64,000 bases of DNA, taken from assembly GCF_014838735.1 (NCBI RefSeq), contig NZ_JABUXQ010000001.1:1-64000 (forward strand), in the 5' to 3' direction. The stretch is from Limosilactobacillus portuensis (lineage in GTDB: Bacteria > Bacillota > Bacilli > Lactobacillales > Lactobacillaceae). Position 1 is the first letter of the stretch, and each line of letters begins with the position of its first letter. The notes beneath the pieces are model-generated. The model was not told the origin of the DNA, did no database searches, and was given only the letters and a program-made list of their open reading frames with translations. Position numbers and translations under genes: made by a program. Shown one piece after another: positions 58,126 to 64,000 of the stretch.

Positions 58126-59979
58126 ATGAACAAAAAAGAAGGCCTAGTGAGCAGTCGAGCTCAGCCACACCACGTTACAGGAATTGATGGGTTACGAACA
58201 ATTGCAGTTTTGGGAGTAATTATTTATCACCTACTGCCAACTCAGCTAAAGGGTGGCTTTCTCGGTGTTCCACTATTCCTATTAATTTCAGGCTATTTTA
58301 TTACTTACCAGTTCAGTAAAAAGTTTGAACGTGGTGCTGGACTTGGGTTAAGGCATTTTTATGCTAAACGCTTTTACCGCCTTTATCCAGTTTTAATTAC
58401 GATGTTAGTATTAACAATTGCATACATTACGCTGTTTGCTCATGAGCTATTGCATAACATTCGACAAATCTTTGTTACTAATATCTTGTGGGTTTACAAC
58501 TGGTGGGAGATTTATCATGGGCAATCATACTTTGATCAGTTCGCCAATCAATCACCATTTACTCACCTTTGGACATTAGGAGTTGAAGCACAATTCTATG
58601 TCCTTTGGCCACTGATCATTTTCCTCTTATTTAAGGTATTCAAGAAACGTTCAATCGTTCAATACCTTGTTTTGGGGCTAGCGGTCTTGTCAGCAATTGA
58701 AATGGCTGTTTTGTACCATCCGGAGACGCTTAATCGGGTTTACTATGGAACTGATACGCGAGCATTCTCCCTTTTACTTGGCTCATGGCTTGGTCTAGTT
58801 TGGCCGCTTGACCGGTTAAGTACAAAGGTTACCGCAACTGATTCACGGATATTAGATGGCTTAGGAATTGCTGCTTTAATTATTACCCTATATGGCTTTA
58901 TAACTTTAGATGGGCAGTCCCCATTTACTTACCATGGGGGGATGTTTCTTTATAGTATAGTTGGGACTGTCTTACTAGCAACGATCCTTCATCCGGGGAG
59001 TCGGATGAACCGGTGGCTAACTAACCCGTTCTTTAGTTGGTGTGGTCAGCGGTCATACGGGATCTACGTCTATCAGTATCCTGTTCTTATATTTTACGAA
59101 CGAGCAATTAATGTTGGTGTACACCCAATTGTTAGCGGGGTGGAAGAACTAGCGCTAATTGTGATTATCAGTGAATGCTCATACCGATTGATTGAACAAC
59201 CGCTTGCTAAGCGTCGGTTAAGTGATTTCAATTGGCAAAAGATTAAGTTTAATAATTGGAAACAGGCGGTAACGGCAATCATCGCTTTGTTAATTGTAGG
59301 TACAGCAGGTTACGGACTCTGTCAGCCTAATGTTCAACCAAAAAAAACGACGGTTCAGAAACAAATTGAAAAGAATGATCAATTAACTGAAAAGCATAAT
59401 AAGCAACTTAGTAAGGGAAAAAATGTTGAAACAGCTAAGATTAGCACTGTGCAAAAAGAGTACCAGCTAAGTAAGAACGAGATTAAGCGGGCTCAAAAAC
59501 TGAAGGTCACTGCGGTTGGTGATTCAGTAATGCTTGATGCTTCTAATAGCCTTCAACAATTAATGCCGCACGCCTACGTTGATGCTAAGGTGGGACGTCA
59601 GGGTTCACAAACGCCTAAAGTCCTTAGTCAGTTAGAGGAGAGTGGGCACCTCAATCGGATCGTTATTTTGAACTTAGGGAATAATGGAGCCATGGATCAA
59701 AAAACGATTGATGATATTCTAAAGACAATTGGTAAGGATCGGCAGGTTTACTGGGTAACTCCCCATATTCCATCAAAGAGCTGGCAACAGCAGGTTAATA
59801 ATCAGATTCAGGAGATTGCAAAGGAACACCATAATGTTCACTTAGTTGATTGGTATACCGCAAGCAATGGTCAATCCGGTTGGTTTGCAAAAGATGGCGT
59901 TCACATGAATAAACAGGGAAATAACCATTATGCAAAATTAATTACGAAAACTATTTTGAAGGATCAACGGGGTGAATAG
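58126..59979 (+). CDS. oatA: peptidoglycan O-acetyltransferase OatA
   Basis: A 617-residue two-part enzyme that O-acetylates peptidoglycan and confers lysozyme resistance. Residues about 18-400 form an acyltransferase-3 membrane domain with the R-x10-H motif (R24 to H35) and about 10-11 helices. After a charged linker (about 403-455) an extracytoplasmic SGNH hydrolase domain carries GDS with nucleophile S467, the Asn block NLGNNG at 516-521 and the D590/H593 pair (KDGVH). Which sugar it acetylates (MurNAc or GlcNAc) cannot be told. ATG at 58126 follows TTGGGGGTTC. Followed 4 bases later by a broken marR gene. Confidence 0.9.
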   Translation: MNKKEGLVSSRAQPHHVTGIDGLRTIAVLGVIIYHLLPTQLKGGFLGVPLFLLISGYFITYQFSKKFERGAGLGLRHFYAKRFYRLYPVLITMLVLTIAYITLFAHELLHNIRQIFVTNILWVYNWWEIYHGQSYFDQFANQSPFTHLWTLGVEAQFYVLWPLIIFLLFKVFKKRSIVQYLVLGLAVLSAIEMAVLYHPETLNRVYYGTDTRAFSLLLGSWLGLVWPLDRLSTKVTATDSRILDGLGIAALIITLYGFITLDGQSPFTYHGGMFLYSIVGTVLLATILHPGSRMNRWLTNPFFSWCGQRSYGIYVYQYPVLIFYERAINVGVHPIVSGVEELALIVIISECSYRLIEQPLAKRRLSDFNWQKIKFNNWKQAVTAIIALLIVGTAGYGLCQPNVQPKKTTVQKQIEKNDQLTEKHNKQLSKGKNVETAKISTVQKEYQLSKNEIKRAQKLKVTAVGDSVMLDASNSLQQLMPHAYVDAKVGRQGSQTPKVLSQLEESGHLNRIVILNLGNNGAMDQKTIDDILKTIGKDRQVYWVTPHIPSKSWQQQVNNQIQEIAKEHHNVHLVDWYTASNGQSGWFAKDGVHMNKQGNNHYAKLITKTILKDQRGE

Positions 59980-59982
59980 TTA

Positions 59983-60442
59983 ATGAATGATAATGAAAAA
60001 TTATTAGATAAGGCGATCGATCTGTATTTAACCGGGTTGAAAGGCCTTGACTCGTTTATTTCGGAGCCTTCTGCGGAATATTCCCTTTCATTTGAACAGT
60101 ATCTAATTTTAAAAAAGATTGTTCATAACCCCAAAATAAAATTAATGGATATCGCTGATGAACGTGGAGTAACCAGAAGTGCGATTTCACGGCAGCTTCG
60201 GCCCCCTCTTGAATCATAATTACATCCAACAAGAGGCCGATCCTGAAGATCGTCGTCGGTTGTTCTTAATCAGTACCATTAGAGGGAAGCAGGTTGAACA
60301 GCACATTGGTTCACTTGTGTTGAAACGCTTTTCAAACTGGCTTGATGTTTACGGAAAGGATCGAGGTACTGAGTTATTGGATCTTTTAGAAGATTTTAAT
60401 AAGCAAATTGTTCAGGCAAATTATAGCGAGGAGAAAAAATGA
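59983..60442 (+). pseudogene. MarR-family regulator, frameshifted
   Basis: Two overlapping frames join into one 152-residue MarR-family winged-helix protein if one base is removed. Frame 1 gives residues up to the recognition helix (DERGVTRSAISRQLRP); frame 2 continues LLNHNYIQQEADPEDRRRLFLI, the wing with the DxRR signature. The break is at five consecutive Cs (60202-60206); four would restore the frame, and the total length minus one is a multiple of three. It may be a true loss of function, a slippage-prone switch, or a sequencing error. It is sandwiched between oatA (4-base gap) and the phosphatase gene (4-base overlap), so it probably regulates this operon. Confidence 0.85.
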
Positions 60443-61245
60443 TTAAAGTAATTGCGTTAGACTTAGATAATACTTTGTTAAACAGTAACAAGGAAATTAG
60501 TATCCGTAATGAACGGGTCCTAAAGAAACTTCATTCTCAAGGCATTCACGTTGTCTTGTGTACTGGCCGGCCGATTAACGCTATTTGGCCATTGATTGAA
60601 CAACTTGGTCTGACAAAACCAGATGATTATACAATTACCTTTAATGGTGGATTGGTAATTAATAATGTCTCTAAGGAACATCTTTTTGAGTTAGGAATGA
60701 CTAGAGACGATCTTCAACCACTGTTAAAGTTTGTTCAGCATGAAAACATTTCTCTTGATATTTTGGACTACGATCGAGTTTACGAACTAATTGATCAACC
60801 CCGTTCAATTTACAAGACAGTCTTAAAGAACATTGAATTTCGTGATGCTAAAAGTACTGAGCTTGAGGAAACGACTTACAGCAAGGCGGTTATGGCAATT
60901 CCCGCTGAGAAATTAACTCCGATCATTCAGAGCCTTCCTGCTGAACTTAAAAAGAAGTATCATGCGGTTCAATCGCAACCAATGATTATGGAATTCTTGC
61001 CCCCAAAGGTTAATAAGATGGTTGGCTTGCAGGCACTTTTACAGCACTTCAATTTAGACTTTAGTAACTTGATGAGTTTTGGTGATGCTGATAATGATCT
61101 GGAAATGATTCAAGCTGCTGCTCAGGGAATTGTCATGGCAAACGGTCTTCCTGAAGTTAAGAAGGTTTCCACAGCAATCACGGATTCGAATGATGAAGAT
61201 GGCGTTGCAAGCTACTGTGAGCAGTATTTTGCAACATTACTGTAA
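60439..61245 (+). CDS. Cof-type HAD phosphatase
   Basis: A 268-residue HAD-superfamily IIB hydrolase. Motif I is ALDLDNTLLNS (D8, D10), motif II VLCTGRP near 38, motif III has K near 198 (KVNKMVGLQALL), and motif IV is FGDADNDLEM near 213. Typical substrates are sugar phosphates or flavin/pyridoxal phosphates; the specific one is unknown. Its ATG overlaps the marR stop by 4 bases. Confidence 0.9.
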   Translation: MIKVIALDLDNTLLNSNKEISIRNERVLKKLHSQGIHVVLCTGRPINAIWPLIEQLGLTKPDDYTITFNGGLVINNVSKEHLFELGMTRDDLQPLLKFVQHENISLDILDYDRVYELIDQPRSIYKTVLKNIEFRDAKSTELEETTYSKAVMAIPAEKLTPIIQSLPAELKKKYHAVQSQPMIMEFLPPKVNKMVGLQALLQHFNLDFSNLMSFGDADNDLEMIQAAAQGIVMANGLPEVKKVSTAITDSNDEDGVASYCEQYFATLL

Positions 61246-61561
61246 TAAAAAAGTAGAAAATTAGTCAATAAAGTTGTTAAATTAGACGGTTTTAGTGAAA
61301 ATTGCCCTTAATTTAACAACTTTTTTTATTATCATATAAAGAAGTTAGGACAACCAAAGAAAATTTCAGATCCTACTATGATAGTCTTTAGCACGTCAAT
61401 TTCTATAAATGTGCGATTATTTACAATTAATATTTCAGTAGCTTTACAAACACTTCGCAATAATTTGTTAAACGATAAATCGTTGTTATCTAGTAGTAAT
61501 ATTCATCGTGTAGTATAGGGACTGTTGAATCGGAATAATAAAAAAGGATGGTATTGAATTT
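61246..61561 (+). other. 316-base gap before the LysM gene
   Basis: The first 80 bases hold a terminator. The rest is AT-rich leader without a supportable gene: a 46-codon frame starting around 61378 has no ribosome binding site. A palindrome AACGATAAATCGTT is at about 61470-61483. Long leaders are common for Apf-type surface protein genes. Confidence 0.4.
61270..61327 (+). terminator. terminator of the oatA-phosphatase operon
   Basis: AAGTTGTTAAATTA/TTAATTTAACAACTT, then TTTTT. Confidence 0.85.
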
Positions 61562-62119
61562 ATGGTTTCTAAGAAAAAGCTTGCAAAATTAACTGCGTCT
61601 GTCGGTGCAATTGTCTTTGGTGTTGCAGCTACTCAAGCTGTTGTTAATGCTGATACAGTTTACACTGTTAAGAGTGGTGATACGCTTTCAAGCATTTCTT
61701 ACAAGTTTAATAAGAACAACAGCCTTGTTAATGAAATCGCCCAAAAGAACAGCATTAAGGATATTAACAAGATTTATGTCGGCCAACGCTTAATTATTAA
61801 GAGCGATGGTGAAATTCAACCAGCATCATCTCAAACAACTACCCAAAATAGTAATAATGCTACTAGTCAACAGTCGTCAACAAGTACTGTAAGTGGTTCA
61901 GAAGCGGCTGCTAAAGCATGGATTGCTAACCGCGAATCTGGTGGAAATTATGGTGCTACTAATGGACAATACATTGGAAAGTATCAACTTTCAGCATCAT
62001 ACCTCAATGGTGACTACTCAGCAGCCAACCAAGAACGAGTTGCGGATCAATATGTAGCTAGTCGTTACGGTTCTTGGACCGCCGCCCAACAACACTGGAT
62101 GGCAAATGGTTGGTATTAA
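61562..62119 (+). CDS. apf: LysM-containing Apf-type surface protein
   Basis: A 185-residue secreted protein. Signal peptide 1 to about 30 (cleavage near VVNA-DT), one LysM peptidoglycan-binding domain at about 33-79 (YTVKSGDTLSSISYKF), a Ser/Thr/Gln linker at about 88-112, and a C-terminal domain (about 117-185; AWIANRESGGNYGATNGQYIG, ending GNGWY-like MANGWY) typical of lactobacillar aggregation-promoting factors and related lytic transglycosylase-like enzymes, with E125 as likely catalytic residue. It probably shapes or cuts the cell wall. ATG at 61562 follows AAAGGATGGTATTGAATTT. Confidence 0.9.
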   Translation: MVSKKKLAKLTASVGAIVFGVAATQAVVNADTVYTVKSGDTLSSISYKFNKNNSLVNEIAQKNSIKDINKIYVGQRLIIKSDGEIQPASSQTTTQNSNNATSQQSSTSTVSGSEAAAKAWIANRESGGNYGATNGQYIGKYQLSASYLNGDYSAANQERVADQYVASRYGSWTAAQQHWMANGWY

Positions 62120-62124
62120 GAAGA

Positions 62125-62396
62125 GCGTGAACCCGTAAAAAATTCACGGTTGATAACGATTTCTCCCGGCAGTGGTGTTTTACACCGCTGTCGGGAGTTC
62201 GTTATCTCAAGTGAATTTAGGGTGAGCGCGTTTAGACTATGTTGCAGTAGAAACAATTTCTCCCGACTGGATGCTGAAAGCATCTGGGAGGGAGTTTGTT
62301 GTCTCTAAGGACTTTCCTGCGAGCGCGTTTAGGCTCTGATGTATTAGAACAGCTCTAGCAAGCTTCTGGCAAACAGAACTTAACTATATAGTCTAG
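62125..62396 (+). repeat. tandem cluster of family B structured elements (copy 2a, 2b, partial 2c)
   Basis: Copy 2a (62125-62247): ACCC/GGGT, AATTCAC/GTGAATT, GATAACGA/TCGTTATC, TT bulge, CTCCCGGCAG/CTGTCGGGAG and a tail with TTTAGACTATGTTGCAG. Copy 2b (about 62250-62345): AACAA/TTGTT, TT bulge, CTCCC/GGGAG and a degenerate tail. Copy 2c (about 62350-62396): only the 3' half, matching the end of copy 1 at 45813 (GCTCTAGCAAG, then a CTGGC-like string). It fills the 399-base gap between apf and ssrA. Confidence 0.65.
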
Positions 62397-62518
62397 AAAG
62401 AATAAATCGATTTTCTCGGTAGTGGTGAGTAATACCATTACCGTTTTTTTACTTAGGAAAATTAATGCATAAATGATGCATTGTTGTTTTATCAATGTTA
62501 CAATTAGTACTGTATTTT

Positions 62519-62889
62519 GGGGATGTTTTTGGATTCGACAGGTATAGGTCGAGTTTCAATTGCGTTTCGAAGGTTGTGTCTTCGTAAAAACGCTCAGTTT
62601 TAAATTATAACTGCAAACAATAATTCAAACTCTTACGCATACGCTGCCTAACAAGTAGCGCGCGTAAATCCATCCTGGGTTCGTCCATGATGCAGTGATG
62701 GGTTTCATATATTAGTGGACTACGCTTAACACTCACGCTTGAAGTATTAAGAAGAGATTATCAAGCTAGTTAATCATGGTTGCCCTGATCAACGGCGTTT
62801 TGATTAATGAATGCTAAATAGTTGAGATATGAACGTAGAGGTTGGAATGGCGATATGCCTGGACACGGGTTCGACTCCCGTCATCTCCA
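62519..62889 (+). ncRNA. ssrA: transfer-messenger RNA
   Basis: A 371-nt tmRNA. The ends form a tRNA-Ala-like half: 5' GGGGATG pairs with 3' CATCTCC, discriminator A, and the T-arm ACGGG-TTCGACT-CCCGT is clear; CCA is not encoded. The tag frame at 62613-62651 encodes ANNNSNSYAYAA followed by TAA, ending in the AA degron read by Clp proteases; the resume codon is GCA. It works with SmpB (45254), RNase R (42823) and ClpP (32296), all in this window. Confidence 0.97.
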
Positions 62890-62900
62890 TTGCAGAAGGG

Positions 62901-62937
62901 AGGCTGAGAAAAAGCTTTTGTTTTTCTCAGCCTTTTT
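62901..62937 (+). terminator. ssrA terminator
   Basis: AGGCTGAGAAAAA/TTTTTCTCAGCCT, then TTTTT. The core GAGAAAAA/TTTTTCTC is shared with the hairpins at 20215 and 33220. Confidence 0.88.
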
Positions 62938-62976
62938 ATTTGTAAATATCATTTATTAAGGTAGGGTGAAGAAAGT

Positions 62977-62992
62977 TATTTCCCGGGAAATA
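62977..62992. promoter_or_regulatory. 16-bp perfect palindrome upstream of the response regulator
   Basis: TATTTCCCGGGAAATA, 39 bases before the regulator's ATG; the inner 14 bases equal those at 3835-3848. It would overlap the -35 position of a TATAAT at 63006-63011. Confidence 0.5.
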
Positions 62993-63031
62993 GTGAATTG
63001 ATTTTTATAATTAGTGAGGGAGAATTGTAGA

Positions 63032-63748
63032 ATGAAAATTTTGATGATTGAGGATAACCACTCAGTATGCGAAATGATGGCAATGTTTTTCAAAAAAGAG
63101 GGTTGGCAATATGAGTTCGCCTATGATGGGGTCGCGGCAGAAGAAAAATTTAGTGCTGCTCCGCATGAATGGGATGTTATTCTTTTAGATTTGAATTTAC
63201 CAAAGAAGGACGGGATGCAGGTGGCGGCCGATATTCGTCGGCTATCAACCACAGTACCCTTGATCATGCTGACTGCACGTGATTCTGAAAGTGATCAAGT
63301 ACTTGGGTTGGAGATTGGTGCGGATGATTATGTAACTAAGCCATTTAGTCCGATTACGTTAATTGCTCGTATTAAGGCTCTTCAGCGGCGTTCCCAATTA
63401 AGTACGACGCAGGGAGCACAACATCCTGATCAGGATCGTTTTGACATTAAGACTAAACATTTTAAGATGGATACTAAGACCCGTGAAGTATACATGTACG
63501 GTAAGCCAGTAAAGGATCTAACCCCAAAGGAATTTGATCTATTAAAGACATTGGCTAGCAAGCCTCGTCAGGTGTTCACCCGCTCTCAATTGCTCCAACT
63601 AGTTTGGGACTATGAATACTATGGTGATGAACGAACGGTTGACGCCCATATTAAAAAGCTTCGTCAAAAACTTGAAGCGGTTGGCCCGCAGGTAATTCAA
63701 ACAGTCTGGGGTGTTGGTTACAAGTTTGATGATGAAGGAAACGAATAA
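63032..63748 (+). CDS. OmpR-family response regulator
   Basis: A 238-residue regulator. The receiver domain (1 to about 118) has acidic residues E7/D8, phosphoacceptor D53 in LLDLNLP, the Thr of MLTARD and Lys of VTKPF. A winged-helix DNA-binding domain follows (about 140-235, LTPKEFDLLKTLASKPRQVFTRSQLLQLVW). I use the ATG at 63032 with GAGGGAGAATTGTAGA upstream; an in-frame start at 63014 is inside the ribosome binding site region. The signal is unknown. Confidence 0.92.
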   Translation: MKILMIEDNHSVCEMMAMFFKKEGWQYEFAYDGVAAEEKFSAAPHEWDVILLDLNLPKKDGMQVAADIRRLSTTVPLIMLTARDSESDQVLGLEIGADDYVTKPFSPITLIARIKALQRRSQLSTTQGAQHPDQDRFDIKTKHFKMDTKTREVYMYGKPVKDLTPKEFDLLKTLASKPRQVFTRSQLLQLVWDYEYYGDERTVDAHIKKLRQKLEAVGPQVIQTVWGVGYKFDDEGNE

Positions 63749-64000
63749 TGAAGTTACTATATCGATTAATGATTGCTTTCTTTACGGTAATTATTACACT
63801 GATGACGGTTTTGAGTCTGGCTTTCATTAATGTGACTAATGAGACGATGTATCGAAATACCTGGAATCAGTTGAAAACTTATTCTGATAGCTTGGTTCAA
63901 GATGCAATTCGTTATGATACGGTTGATCATACCTTTAAGGGCTTTGAGAATCAGGCTTTATTGAGCAATGCAGCCTTGCTTTCTAACCAGCATGTTCATT
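63748..64000 (+). CDS. sensor histidine kinase, N-terminal part (cut by window end)
   Basis: The ATG overlaps the regulator's stop by one base (TAATG). The 84 visible residues give a first membrane helix at about 8-29 (MIAFFTVIITLMTVLSLAF) and the start of an extracytoplasmic sensor region (NVTNETMYRNTWNQLKTY...). The kinase core lies beyond the window. Assignment rests on this layout and on the position after a response regulator. Confidence 0.75.
   Translation, partial: MKLLYRLMIAFFTVIITLMTVLSLAFINVTNETMYRNTWNQLKTYSDSLVQDAIRYDTVDHTFKGFENQALLSNAALLSNQHVH

Noticed and set aside
61378-61518. 46-codon open frame in the apf leader
   Set aside because: No ribosome binding site, AT-driven composition and no recognisable protein character.

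Overview
The window is a chromosomal core segment of a low-GC Gram-positive lactic acid bacterium. The gene content and order (hprK-lgt-gpsA-galU-trxB, uvrB-uvrA, rapZ-yvcK-whiA, gap-pgk-tpiA-eno, secG-est-rnr-smpB, cdaA-cdaR-glmM), the CtsR box before clpP, the cre site before gap and an Apf-type LysM protein all point to Lactobacillaceae. A Limosilactobacillus (reuteri-group) origin is my best guess from overall resemblance; it is an inference, not a measured placement. No prophage, insertion sequence, CRISPR array or rRNA operon is visible.

Layout. 1-4.8 kb: an APC amino-acid permease, a KimA-type potassium importer, a small membrane protein and a YigZ/IMPACT protein. 4.8-7.5 kb: comFA-comFC and hpf. 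7.8-20.2 kb: secA, prfB (with its programmed frameshift), pspC, a YvlD-like protein, hprK, lgt, gpsA, galU, trxB, an orphan GT8 glycosyltransferase and pgcA. 20.5-23.4 kb (minus): a long LtaS-like sulfatase-fold membrane protein. 23.6-31.6 kb: uvrBA, then rapZ-yvcK-whiA. 31.7-33.6 kb: clpP (minus) under a combined CtsR/CIRCE control region, two very small genes and tRNA-Arg(CCG). 33.9-38.4 kb: glycolytic gap, pgk, tpiA, eno without a cggR. 38.6-45.7 kb: amino-acid permease, ClC transporter, secG-est-rnr-smpB. 45.9-51.5 kb: LURP-one protein, ung, pta, tsaE, GNAT, PAS protein, DnaQ-like exonuclease, murB. 51.5-58 kb: DUF1361 protein, cdaA-cdaR-glmM, glmS and a small acidic protein. 58.1-61.2 kb: oatA, a frameshifted marR gene, a Cof-type phosphatase. 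61.5-64 kb: Apf/LysM protein, ssrA (tmRNA) and a two-component system cut by the window edge.

How the parts fit. Envelope building dominates: GalU and PgcA make UDP-glucose, GlmS and GlmM make the amino-sugar precursor for MurB's pathway, OatA modifies peptidoglycan, Lgt matures lipoproteins, and the LtaS-like protein probably works on anionic polymers. CdaA/CdaR make and tune c-di-AMP, and the KimA homologue is a typical c-di-AMP-controlled potassium importer. SmpB, RNase R and tmRNA form the trans-translation system, with ssrA about 17 kb from smpB-rnr. HprK and a cre site in front of gap link the glycolytic genes to carbon control.

The least explained signal is non-coding. Two dispersed, structured intergenic element families are present: family A (two copies of about 180 nt, each next to a 21-24 bp hairpin, with compensatory base changes) and family B (about five full or partial copies sharing an unusual 2-nt TT bulge and a conserved tail). 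Separately, an identical 14-bp core palindrome (ATTTCCCGGGAAAT) sits just upstream of both the small membrane gene at 3.9 kb and the response regulator at 63 kb, suggesting a shared operator.
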